Shown piece after piece: positions 6,682 to 14,125 of a stretch of DNA of 18,577 bases. The stretch's first letter is position 1, and each line of letters opens with the position of its first letter. The notes under the pieces are model-generated. The model made no database searches. It saw only the letters and a list, made by a program, of their open reading frames with translations, and was not told the DNA's origin. The translations under genes were made by a program, and so were the position numbers. The stretch is from an uncultured Bacteroidia bacterium (GTDB taxonomy: Bacteria > Bacteroidota > Bacteroidia > SpSt-205): positions 1 through 18,577 of the forward strand of contig CALKJV010000022.1 in assembly GCA_937995505.1 (NCBI GenBank), read 5' to 3'.

Positions 6682-7184
6682 AAGGCGCTTGGCAGATAGG
6701 GCTCTTAGCGACTCTTCTCTTGCTAGTGGAGGGGACCCTCGTACCGCTGGTAGGTTTTCCTGAGCTCGCTTGGCCTATCCCCTCCGTCATTTTTTGGATT
6801 ATGCTGCCTTTTCAGTGGGGCGACCGCTTGGGGCTACTGCTGGCGATTGGCTTCGGACTAAGTTTAGATATGCTTTTCCCCCCCATTGGGCTGCATACCT
6901 TTTGTGGGCTATGGGTATGGGGCCTTCGCAAAGCCTGGCTGCGCATGCTAAACCCCAACCTCCCCTCAGAATGGGAAGCCTCCTTTACCCCCACGGTCTT
7001 TCAGCCAGGAGAATTCTTCATTTATGCTTTTCCACTCACCCTATGGCATCACCTGTGGTACTTCGGCCTCGGGCGCTGGACCCTCAGCAGCGCTATCCTG
7101 CTTTTCAGTACCCTCAGCGCCACCTACACATTTCTATGGGAATGGATTATATTTGAACTTTTCCTCCGAAAGCGCCATGCGTGA
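6678..7184 (+). CDS. mreD: Rod shape-determining membrane protein MreD
   Basis: This 168-residue integral membrane protein has about five hydrophobic segments: WQIGLLATLLLLVEGTLV, IPSVIFWIMLPF, LGLLLAIGFGLSLDMLF, IYAFPLTLWHHLWYFGLG and LSSAILLFSTLSATYTFLW. A short basic C-terminus (LRKRHA) follows. Primary sequence is poorly conserved in this family. The call rests on the topology, the size, the internal LSLDMLFPPIGLHTF motif typical of MreD, and the position between mreC and the PBP2 gene. It overlaps mreC by 4 nt and mrdA by 8 nt. In the elongasome it sits in the membrane with MreC and RodA/PBP2. Confidence 0.9.
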   Translation: MKGAWQIGLLATLLLLVEGTLVPLVGFPELAWPIPSVIFWIMLPFQWGDRLGLLLAIGFGLSLDMLFPPIGLHTFCGLWVWGLRKAWLRMLNPNLPSEWEASFTPTVFQPGEFFIYAFPLTLWHHLWYFGLGRWTLSSAILLFSTLSATYTFLWEWIIFELFLRKRHA

Positions 7185-8997
7185 GGCTCGCTATCCTGAA
7201 CGCACCTTCTACTGGAATGCCCTTCTTGTGCTAAGCGCCCTCCTTCTAGTAGGTCGCTTAGCCCAGCTACAACTCTTTTCGGGCGAAAGCCGACGCCAGG
7301 CCGAACTCAATACCGTGCGCCGCGTAGAAGTAGTGCCTCCGCGCGGAGTTTTACGCGACAGAAAGGAACGCTTATGGGTCTCCAATGTGCCCTACTTCAA
7401 CCTCTTCCTCACCCCCAAAGAAGCCCAAGGATTGGACACGATAGACCTAGCGCGCCTGCTAGAGGTATCGCCAGAATGGTTTCGGCAGCGCATACAGCAA
7501 GCCCGACAGTATAGCACCGCTAAACCTAGCCTAATAGTGCGATATGTGGCCTTCCCCCGCTATGCTGCTCTGATGGAAAACACTTGGCGACAAACCGGCT
7601 TCTCGGCACAAGTGCTCCATCGTCGCCATTATCTCTACCCTATCGGCGCTCACTTCTTAGGCTACCTCAGTGAAGTCACCCCTAAAGAAATCGCCGACTC
7701 CGAGGGGAAATATACCCTCGGTAACCTCATTGGGCGTTCGGGCTTAGAACGCCAGTACGAGAACCTTATCGCTGGCCGAAAGGGGTATCGCTTCATCGTA
7801 GTAGATGCCATGGGTCGCGAGCTCTACGCCTACGAGCAAGGCCGGCATGATATTCCTCCTGTACGCGGCTCAGACCTTGTACTCACAGTAGATGCTGAGC
7901 TGCAGCAGTTTGCCGAAAGCCTCTTCACTGGTAAAAGTGGGGCCTTAGTGGCTATTGAGCCGGCCACCGGCGAGATCCTGTGTGCCGTGAGCGCTCCTGC
8001 GTATGACCCTAACCTCTTCTCCGGCGAAAGAGCCCAACAAAACTGGCAGACTTTACACAGCATGCCGAGGTTGCCTCTGTACAACCGATTCTCCCAGGGT
8101 ATGTACCCCCCCGGTTCCACCTTCAAGCTCCTCAATGCCCTAATCGCCTTACAAGAAAGCACCCTTACCCCTGAAGTTGCCTACCCGTGTGCCATGGGCT
8201 ACATCCGCAATGGAGGAAAGCCCGCCTGCCACGCCCACCCCAGCCCTCTCAACCTTATTGGAGCTATCCAGCACTCCTGCAACGCCTATTTTGCCTCGGT
8301 CTATACCGACCTACTCCACCACAGCAAATATCCCAGAGTGGATATTGCCTACGAGATTTGGCGCGATTACCTATTGTATTTTGGCGTAGGACGGCGTCTC
8401 GGCATAGATATTCCCTCCGAAAAGCCGGGTAACCTCCCCTCCAAAGCCTACTACGACCGCTACTACAGAGCGGGCCGTTGGAATGCCTATACCACCATCA
8501 GCAATAGCATCGGTCAAGGCGAGATCCTCATGACCCCCCTCCAAATGGCCAATGTCATGTGCATTATTGCTAACCGAGGCTATTATGTGCAGCCGCACTT
8601 CCTCCGCTACATCTACCGACAACCCAGCCGGCAGGTTAGCTACTTTGATACCATCCGAGTTCCCATAGCGGCAGAGCATTTTGAGCGCATAATCCAAGGC
8701 ATGCGCTTGGCGGTAGAAGCGGGTACAGGCTACACGGCCTACGTGCCTGGAATGGATCTATGCGGCAAAACCGGTACAGCCCAAAACCCCCATGGACAAG
8801 ACCACTCGGTTTTCGTGGGGTTTGCGCCGTGGGACTCCCCCAAAATCGCTATCGCCGTAATCGTAGAAAATGCCGGCTGGGGAGCCTCTTGGGCCGCTCC
8901 CATCGCAAGCCTCGTAGTTGAAAAATACCTCACCGGCACCATCTCTCGCCCCCACCTCCTCAAATACATCCAAGAAACCCGCCTCATCCCGCAGTAA
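7177..8997 (+). CDS. mrdA: Penicillin-binding protein 2, elongation-specific DD-transpeptidase
   Basis: PBP2 cross-links peptidoglycan during cell elongation and is the target of mecillinam-type drugs. The 606 residues hold an N-terminal membrane anchor (FYWNALLVLSALLLVGRLAQL), the dimerisation/pedestal region (VVPPRGVLRDRKERLWVSN; GRSGLERQYENLIAG) and the transpeptidase domain. All three catalytic motifs are intact: STFK with nucleophile Ser314 and Lys317, SCN at 367-369, and KTGT at 531-534. ATG 7177 is chosen because it lies just ahead of the membrane anchor and overlaps mreD by 8 nt. The longer open frame from 7024 is inside mreD. rodA, which usually follows, is absent; rimO comes next after one base. 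Confidence 0.95.
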   Translation: MREARYPERTFYWNALLVLSALLLVGRLAQLQLFSGESRRQAELNTVRRVEVVPPRGVLRDRKERLWVSNVPYFNLFLTPKEAQGLDTIDLARLLEVSPEWFRQRIQQARQYSTAKPSLIVRYVAFPRYAALMENTWRQTGFSAQVLHRRHYLYPIGAHFLGYLSEVTPKEIADSEGKYTLGNLIGRSGLERQYENLIAGRKGYRFIVVDAMGRELYAYEQGRHDIPPVRGSDLVLTVDAELQQFAESLFTGKSGALVAIEPATGEILCAVSAPAYDPNLFSGERAQQNWQTLHSMPRLPLYNRFSQGMYPPGSTFKLLNALIALQESTLTPEVAYPCAMGYIRNGGKPACHAHPSPLNLIGAIQHSCNAYFASVYTDLLHHSKYPRVDIAYEIWRDYLLYFGVGRRLGIDIPSEKPGNLPSKAYYDRYYRAGRWNAYTTISNSIGQGEILMTPLQMANVMCIIANRGYYVQPHFLRYIYRQPSRQVSYFDTIRVPIAAEHFERIIQGMRLAVEAGTGYTAYVPGMDLCGKTGTAQNPHGQDHSVFVGFAPWDSPKIAIAVIVENAGWGASWAAPIASLVVEKYLTGTISRPHLLKYIQETRLIPQ

Positions 8998-8998
8998 C

Positions 8999-10300
8999 AT
9001 GCACACTAAGCCCCTTCGCCTGCATATTACGACCTTAGGCTGCAGCAAAAACCTCTTTGACTCCGAACGGCTCGCAGCTGCTCTTTCGGAACGGTATACC
9101 TTGAGCCACTCTACGGAACTGGCCTTGGCCGATATAGTGATACTCAATACCTGTGGCTTCATTGACCGGGCCAAAAAAGAATCCGTAGACGCCATCCTCA
9201 GCTATGCAGAAGCTCGCAAAGCCGGACACATCCAGCGACTGTATGTGGTAGGCTGCTTAGTCGGGCGCGACCGCCCCACCCTCCACGCCGAACTCTCCGA
9301 AGTAGACGGCTTCTACACCCAAGCTGAATTTGACCAGCTTATCACGCACCTCCAGGGCGATCTACGCCGCTACCTCCTGGGCGAAAGGAAGCGTATCGGC
9401 TACCCCCACCACGCCTACCTCAAGATCTCCGAAGGCTGTAACCGCAAATGCAGCTTTTGCGCCATACCGCTTATGCGGGGCACTCACATCTCTCGCCCCA
9501 TAGAAGCCCTCTTAGACGAAGCCCGACGCCTGATTGATGAGGGGGTCCGGGAAATGAGCCTAATCGCCCAAGACCTCACCTACTACGGCATGGATCTCTA
9601 CGGCAAACGGCGCTTGGCTGACCTCTTGGAAAAACTAGTAGCCCTACCCGACATAGGCTGGATACGCCTCCACTATGCCTACCCCGCTGGCTTCCCCACC
9701 GAGATCTTGCCCATTATCCGCGACGCCAAGCCCATCTGCAAGTACTTAGACATGCCGCTCCAGCATATTTCAGACAGCATTTTGCGGCGTATGCGAAGGG
9801 GGCTTACCCGGAGCCGTACCGAAGCCCTCCTACATACCATCCGAGAAACCGTACCTGGTATCGTACTGCGCTCTACCTTCATCGTAGGCTTTCCCGGAGA
9901 GACTGAAGAAGATTTTGAAGCCCTTCTAAACTTTCTGCAGACCTACCGAATTGAGCGAGTGGGAGCCTTTCTGTACTCGCACGAAGAAGGAACCCACAGC
10001 TACCAGTACACCGATGATGTGCCCCCCCGCACCAAAAAACAGCGGTATCGCCGTCTCATGACCCTCCAACAAGCCCTCTCTTACGAATGGAATCAAAAGC
10101 AAATCGGTCAAACCCTCCCCTGCCTCATTGATGAGCGGCAAGGGGAAATAGCTATCGGCCGAACCCCCTACGATGCCTTAGAAGTAGATAACCTCGTCTA
10201 TGTCCGTGACCCTGCGCATCGCCTGCACCCAGGCCATACCTACCCTGTACGGGTGGTGGATGCTACTGAGTACGACCTTTGGGCAGAACAACCCGTGTAG
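8999..10300 (+). CDS. rimO: Ribosomal protein S12 methylthiotransferase RimO
   Basis: RimO is a radical-SAM enzyme that adds a methylthio group to the conserved Asp of ribosomal protein S12. The 433 residues show the N-terminal methylthiotransferase domain with Cys15 (TLGCSKN), Cys52 (NTCGFID) and Cys86 (VVGCLVG) for the auxiliary cluster. The radical-SAM motif is Cys147-x3-Cys151-x2-Cys154 (EGCNRKCSFCAIP). The C-terminal TRAM domain spans about residues 365-430. RimO rather than MiaB is indicated by MSLIAQDLTYYGMDLYG and the RGTHISRP segment after the Cys motif. ATG 8999 is one base after the PBP2 stop; the open frame back to 8918 lies within mrdA. The next gene overlaps its 3' end. Confidence 0.95.
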   Translation: MHTKPLRLHITTLGCSKNLFDSERLAAALSERYTLSHSTELALADIVILNTCGFIDRAKKESVDAILSYAEARKAGHIQRLYVVGCLVGRDRPTLHAELSEVDGFYTQAEFDQLITHLQGDLRRYLLGERKRIGYPHHAYLKISEGCNRKCSFCAIPLMRGTHISRPIEALLDEARRLIDEGVREMSLIAQDLTYYGMDLYGKRRLADLLEKLVALPDIGWIRLHYAYPAGFPTEILPIIRDAKPICKYLDMPLQHISDSILRRMRRGLTRSRTEALLHTIRETVPGIVLRSTFIVGFPGETEEDFEALLNFLQTYRIERVGAFLYSHEEGTHSYQYTDDVPPRTKKQRYRRLMTLQQALSYEWNQKQIGQTLPCLIDERQGEIAIGRTPYDALEVDNLVYVRDPAHRLHPGHTYPVRVVDATEYDLWAEQPV

Positions 10301-10937
10301 CCTACAATGGATCTACTCGCCCGAAGCCACAGAAGTTTGGATCGTATTTGAGCCAGGTGCCTTCATACAGGGACCTACGGGATGTTACGCCCACTACGAG
10401 GTGGAACTCATTGTACGGGACTCAGTGCAAGTGTATGGGCGGCTCCTGCGGCGCCTTACGCTTCTCAGCACTTCAGAAGAAGTGCCTCTCCAGCCCAATA
10501 TTTTGCAGGCTCGCTGGCCAAAACTTCCCGTGGGCGTCAAGTGGGAAGTGGTAATCTGGGACTTAGAGCAAAGACAAGCGCACTTTCGCCAGGGACACCT
10601 TAGTGCGCAGGCTTGGCAAGCGAATTTCTTTCGGGTAGGGGCTGGCTACACGACTGACCAGCTCGGTGCAGAACAATTGTGGCTGTATCGGGCCGCTCCG
10701 GGTATCTACCTCGGCCAGGCCGCTTTATACCAAGCCGAATCCTCCCTCCCCGAACTTACCCGATACCTCTCCCTCCAGGAAAAGCGCTTTAGCGTGCGTG
10801 CTACGGCGGGCATAGATACCCTTCGTCTCTTATGGCAGCAAGAAGACCTACCCCCCGGTAGATATCTCATCGGACTCTACCTCTACCAGGGCGAAGAGCC
10901 CCGCTACCAGGCCTTTTATCCCGTGCGGCGGAGATAA
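10200..10937 (+). CDS. Unrecognised probable exported protein downstream of rimO
   Basis: I do not recognise this protein. From ATG 10200 it has 245 residues; an alternative ATG at 10260 gives 225. The N-terminal stretch (IPTLYGWWMLLSTTFGQ, then NNPC) looks like a signal peptide ending before Gln, a common cleavage point in Bacteroidota. The remainder is rich in Tyr, Trp, Leu and Val and reads as alternating beta strands (VWIVFEPGAFI, YEVELIVRD, WEVVIWDLEQ, RYLIGLYLYQGEEPRY). The last part, LPPGRYLIGLYLYQG, resembles the closing strands of Ig-like secreted domains. It overlaps rimO by 101 or 41 nt depending on the start, and its last 22 nt overlap the convergent sixA gene. An extracytoplasmic role is inferred only from the signal peptide. 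Confidence 0.6.
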   Translation: MSVTLRIACTQAIPTLYGWWMLLSTTFGQNNPCSLQWIYSPEATEVWIVFEPGAFIQGPTGCYAHYEVELIVRDSVQVYGRLLRRLTLLSTSEEVPLQPNILQARWPKLPVGVKWEVVIWDLEQRQAHFRQGHLSAQAWQANFFRVGAGYTTDQLGAEQLWLYRAAPGIYLGQAALYQAESSLPELTRYLSLQEKRFSVRATAGIDTLRLLWQQEDLPPGRYLIGLYLYQGEEPRYQAFYPVRRR

Positions 10938-11386
10938 CAGAGCCTCCGAACGGGACGAGGAGGCGTCCCCTCCAGCGAAAAAACCACCAACTCGCTCGTC
11001 GCTAACTCCACATTTTCTCCGCTCCATCGGCTCGCTAACTCACTCCAAAGGGGATTGTGCCCCACCAAAGCTACCGCACTACACTGCTGCGGCAAGCTAT
11101 CCAAGGCGAAGTAGATTGCCTGCGCCTCTTCCTCATAAAAGCCCATGTGAGGTTGCACCGCCGTATGGGGCAGCGAACTCACCTGGGCTACAAGGTGGGC
11201 TGTATGCCACGCCCGCAGCGCCGGACTGGTCAAGATAAGGTCGGGGCGATAGCCCTCTTTTAGAAGGGCTTGGGCTTGGGAGAGGGCCTCGCGAATGCCT
11301 CGTTCGCTGAGCGGCCGATTGAAGTCAGAAACCCCAAGGGGCGACCAATCGGATTTGCCGTGCCGCATCAGAATCACCACCCGCAT
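10916..11386 (-). CDS. sixA: SixA-like histidine phosphatase
   Basis: This 156-residue protein belongs to the histidine phosphatase (phosphoglycerate mutase-like) superfamily. The catalytic motif is LMRHGKSDW, with phospho-acceptor His9. It is followed by RPLSERG, the SPALRAWHTA segment with a substrate-binding Arg, and a late VGHNPLW with the second catalytic His. The small size and GHNP motif match SixA, which removes phosphate from phosphohistidine in a signalling or PTS context; the substrate here is unknown. ATG 11386 is preferred over the upstream TTG at 11395. It overlaps the metalloprotease gene by 13 nt, so it ends the minus-strand run. The 3' end overlaps the convergent gene by 22 nt. 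Confidence 0.88.
   Translation of the reverse strand: MRVVILMRHGKSDWSPLGVSDFNRPLSERGIREALSQAQALLKEGYRPDLILTSPALRAWHTAHLVAQVSSLPHTAVQPHMGFYEEEAQAIYFALDSLPQQCSAVALVGHNPLWSELASRWSGENVELATSELVVFSLEGTPPRPVRRLCYLRRTG
10942..10969. terminator. GC-rich hairpins at the convergent gene junction (possible terminator)
   Basis: GGGACG (10952-10957) pairs perfectly with CGTCCC (10964-10969) around a 6-nt loop. GCCTCC (10942-10947) can instead pair with GGAGGC (10959-10964), so the two stems exclude each other. They lie 5-32 nt past the stop of the plus-strand run and inside the 3' end of sixA. No T-tract follows in the plus direction, so intrinsic termination is doubtful. Confidence 0.22.
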
Positions 11387-12513
11387 GCCCACCAAAAACG
11401 GAAAAATTGCACAATCCCTTGCCGTTCTATACGCCCGACATATGCCCCCTCGGGTAAGTGAGCTACTGAAACCTCTACCCCCTCCGTTCGCAGAATCTGA
11501 CGCCCTAAGGCATCGTAGAGGCTTATGGTACAGGGATCAGGGCTATGGATTCGGAGCACACTCCCCTCTACGGACCAATGCAGAGGCAGCTGAGAGACAG
11601 AAGGTAAGGCAGCCACAGCCGCACAAGCCTCTGCTGGAGCCAGCGTCCGTCCCCGCCTTACGTGGTTTTCTTCACTGATGAGCGCAGGGCCTGCCTGAAT
11701 AAGAAAATCTCGCATACGAGCCGCCTGTTGGGGCGTAAAGACCTCCATACACGAGTCATCCACATAGCCCATAAGGTTATCTAGGGGGTCAGGGCGGTCG
11801 GTAGGAGTTTCGGAGCAGGTATTAGGAACCGGGCTCGGACAGCCATAATGGGGACGGGCCTGAGGCGGCGTATCGCAAATTTCATCCCCCTCGGTAGCGC
11901 AGGTCTGTGGAGTCATTCCCACGCAGCCCCCTTCAAAGGGATGATACAAGCTAAATACATGCCCCATCTCATGCACTGCGGTGCGGCCCCAGTCATAGGG
12001 TACTTGAGCGCCATCCCGATCACCCACTACAGATGCAACCAGTACAACGCCCGCCACCCCCTCCGTATCCCTAAGCGCACGTGCATACCCAATCGTATTC
12101 AGTACCATGCGATTCACCACCCAAATATTGACGAAGCTATCGGGAGGCCACTGGATGAGGTTTTTGAGGGTGTTCTCTTCCGAAGTCCAGTCATGATTCG
12201 CATAAGGGGAAAGCGTACGGGTAACGCCGCACGTGGGCTCCCCTTGCGGACCGTAGCGGGGCAAGTAAAACTGTATTTTGGCTTGGGCAAAGTCGCGATT
12301 CAAAGCGCGCATTTGGCTGGCAATGCGCAAGTCCGATAGCCACCCACTGGAATCTTGGGCAATGAGGTGAAATACTACGGGTACCCATAGGGTGTCGGTT
12401 TGGCTTTGACGAGGCTGGAAAGCTACGGCAGACTGCTTTACTCGCAAAAACGCCTTATCTACCGGACACGCACGCTGCCCAAAAAGGAGCGATACTACCC
12501 CCAAAAAAAACAT
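11374..12513 (-). CDS. Secreted M43 (pappalysin-like) zinc metalloprotease with T9SS type A sorting domain
   Basis: The 379 residues run: signal peptide (about 1-13, FFLGVVSLLFGQ), a propeptide-like stretch beginning VPVVFHLIAQD (typical of M43 proteins), then the catalytic domain. The zinc motif HEMGHVFSLYH gives ligands His181, His185 and His191 with catalytic Glu182. The Met-turn is NLMGYVDDSCM (Met248). Multiple cysteines (CVGM, TCATEGDEICDTPP, YGCPSP, NTC) match disulfides of the cytophagalysin/pappalysin group. Residues about 312-372 form a T9SS type A sorting domain (SVLRIHSPDPCTISLYDALG, LPEGAYVGRIE), so it is exported across the outer membrane by T9SS. The signal peptide as read lacks a basic n-region; an adjacent 8-T tract offers an explanation, covered under findings. 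It follows corA by 10 nt and overlaps sixA. Confidence 0.9.
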   Translation of the reverse strand: MFFLGVVSLLFGQRACPVDKAFLRVKQSAVAFQPRQSQTDTLWVPVVFHLIAQDSSGWLSDLRIASQMRALNRDFAQAKIQFYLPRYGPQGEPTCGVTRTLSPYANHDWTSEENTLKNLIQWPPDSFVNIWVVNRMVLNTIGYARALRDTEGVAGVVLVASVVGDRDGAQVPYDWGRTAVHEMGHVFSLYHPFEGGCVGMTPQTCATEGDEICDTPPQARPHYGCPSPVPNTCSETPTDRPDPLDNLMGYVDDSCMEVFTPQQAARMRDFLIQAGPALISEENHVRRGRTLAPAEACAAVAALPSVSQLPLHWSVEGSVLRIHSPDPCTISLYDALGRQILRTEGVEVSVAHLPEGAYVGRIERQGIVQFFRFWWACGW

Positions 12514-12523
12514 AAACTCAGCC

Positions 12524-13501
12524 TTAGAGCCATCGCTTCCACCGAAAGTACCATAAAGTTATCACCGAAGACGCAATAATCACAAACCATGCAAAGGCAT
12601 AGCCCCATTCCCAGTCCAGCTCGGGCATGAATCGGAAATTCATCCCGTACACGCTTGCTATCAGCGTGGGCGGCATAAAGGCCACTGTGATAACAGTGAA
12701 GATTTTGATGATGCGGTTCTGCTCTAAGTTGATGAGGCTAAGGATGGTGTTTTGAATAGACTCCAAGCGTTGGAAGCTAAAATTGGTATGGTCAATGAGG
12801 GAAGAGATGTCTTTTAGGAGCACGCGCACGATTTCACGCGGGGTATCGGTAAGCCTTTCGGAGCGGATCATGAGAGAGAGTACCCGCTGGATGTCAAAAA
12901 GCCCTTCCCGCAAGCGGATGATGAACTCTTGTAGGGTTTGAGTTTGGAGGATGATGCGCTGGCGCTCGGCGAAGCCGGCTTCCCGCAGCTCCGTGGAGAG
13001 CCGATAGATGTACTGAGAGATGAGCTCAATGTTATCGGCGTCGGTATCTACGACTTGACTGAAGATAGCAAGGAGTAAGCGCAAAGCCGAATCAGCCAAT
13101 TCGGGATTGGACTTGAGTTTGCGCACGAGGTCCTGAAAGACCCGACTTTCGGTTTGCCGATAGGTAAAGAGTCGGTTTTCGTTAGCTGCCCAGATGAGGC
13201 TTACGCTTTGCTCATTGAGCTGGAGCCCTTCTTCTTCATCCAGTCGGAGGATTTCAATGAGGCGCAGGATGATGCGAGTTTGGCCCTCTTCTTCGTGGTA
13301 GCGGGAACTGGCTTCTATTTCACCCTGCTCTTGTTTGGTAGGGAAGCGTATGCCAAAGTGAGCTTCTAGAGCTTGTAGGCGTTCCCGCTCAATCCCGCAG
13401 GCATCAATCCAGAGAGCTTTTTCCAGCTCGGAGAGGGGCAGAGGCTCGTGATTTTCCCATCGGTGCTGGAGGTAGGGTCTGAAAAGATAGGCTCGGAGCA
13501 T
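12524..13501 (-). CDS. corA: CorA-family divalent metal ion transporter
   Basis: CorA proteins are pentameric Mg2+ (or Co2+/Ni2+) channels. The 325 residues comprise a long cytoplasmic alpha/beta domain with extended helices (FQRLESIQNTILSLINLEQNR forms the stalk helix region before the first membrane segment). TM1 follows (IFTVITVAFMPPTLIASVYG), then the signature YGMNF (GMN at 286-288), the acidic loop MPELDWEWG, and TM2 (AFAWFVIIASSVITLWYF) with a basic end KRWL. The family length is normal. The start is ATG 13501, 9 nt after the coaE stop. A TAACTTTG box overlaps that stop, so the gene may have its own promoter as well as read-through from coaE. Confidence 0.94.
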   Translation of the reverse strand: MLRAYLFRPYLQHRWENHEPLPLSELEKALWIDACGIERERLQALEAHFGIRFPTKQEQGEIEASSRYHEEEGQTRIILRLIEILRLDEEEGLQLNEQSVSLIWAANENRLFTYRQTESRVFQDLVRKLKSNPELADSALRLLLAIFSQVVDTDADNIELISQYIYRLSTELREAGFAERQRIILQTQTLQEFIIRLREGLFDIQRVLSLMIRSERLTDTPREIVRVLLKDISSLIDHTNFSFQRLESIQNTILSLINLEQNRIIKIFTVITVAFMPPTLIASVYGMNFRFMPELDWEWGYAFAWFVIIASSVITLWYFRWKRWL

Positions 13502-13505
13502 TCGG

Positions 13506-13513
13506 CAAAGTTA
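13506..13513 (-). promoter_or_regulatory. -7-like element (TAACTTTG) before corA, overlapping the coaE stop codon
   Basis: TAACTTTG fits TAnnTTTG and lies 4 nt before ATG 13501. Its first three bases are the coaE stop codon TAA. No -33 element is evident in the upstream C-rich coding sequence. Because the site lies in a tight run of genes, it would be an internal promoter for corA, the protease and sixA. Confidence 0.4.
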
Positions 13514-14125
13514 ACGGGGGAAGGGCAGGGCGAGGAAAGCAAAGAGGGCTTTGAGCTGGGGTTCTACGGGTAAAAGGCCGTCATTGACGATGAGGTACTG
13601 GGCGAAAGGGAGCTTTTGCCATTCGGGCCATTGGCTACGCAGGCGCTCTCGGATTGCCGAGAGATCCAGCCCATCTCGCTGGGAGATACGCTGAAGGCGC
13701 ACTTGCAGGGGCGCATACACCAGTACAAGGGCATCTAGCCCCCGATAGGCGCCAGCTTCTACGGTGAGAGCGGCTTCTTTGAAGAGGGCGGGATAACCCT
13801 CCTGGGTACGCATGAGCACCCACTGCTGAAAGTCTTGCAGGGTTCGGGGGTGTACTAGGGCATTCAGACGAGCACGCCGCTGCGGCTGCGCAAAAATTAC
13901 CGACGCCAAGTACGCTCGGTTGAGCTGCTCACCTGTATACGCCTCAGGCCCAAACTCTGCGAGGATGGCCGCTCGTAGCTCTGCATCGCCTTCCATGAGG
14001 GCTTTCGCCCGCAGGTCGGCCTGATAAGCAGGATACCCAGCCTCTTCTATGAGGCGCAAAATATAACTTTTGCCCGCACCGATCCCACCGGTCATCCCCA
14101 CCAGTCTCGGACGCTGCAACGGCAT
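13511..14125 (-). CDS. coaE: Dephospho-CoA kinase
   Basis: CoaE phosphorylates the 3'-OH of dephospho-CoA in the last step of coenzyme A synthesis. The 204 residues match the family length. The Walker A P-loop GGIGAGKS lies at residues 13-20. The helical lid region contains ADLRAKALMEGDAELRAAIL, and VIFAQPQRRARLNALVHP is the typical CoaE segment ahead of the nucleotide-sensing part. LDALVLVYAPLQVRLQRISQRDGL precedes the Arg-rich closing region. The ATG shares its A with the YbbR-like stop (TGATG), so translation is probably coupled. The yajC-ybbR-coaE order is conserved in Bacteroidota. Confidence 0.95.
   Translation of the reverse strand: MPLQRPRLVGMTGGIGAGKSYILRLIEEAGYPAYQADLRAKALMEGDAELRAAILAEFGPEAYTGEQLNRAYLASVIFAQPQRRARLNALVHPRTLQDFQQWVLMRTQEGYPALFKEAALTVEAGAYRGLDALVLVYAPLQVRLQRISQRDGLDLSAIRERLRSQWPEWQKLPFAQYLIVNDGLLPVEPQLKALFAFLALPFPR

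Noticed and set aside
11295..12339. Plus-strand open frames of 127 and 163 codons opposite the sixA and M43 genes
   Set aside because: They are antisense to genes with intact catalytic motifs, and their translations resemble no protein family.
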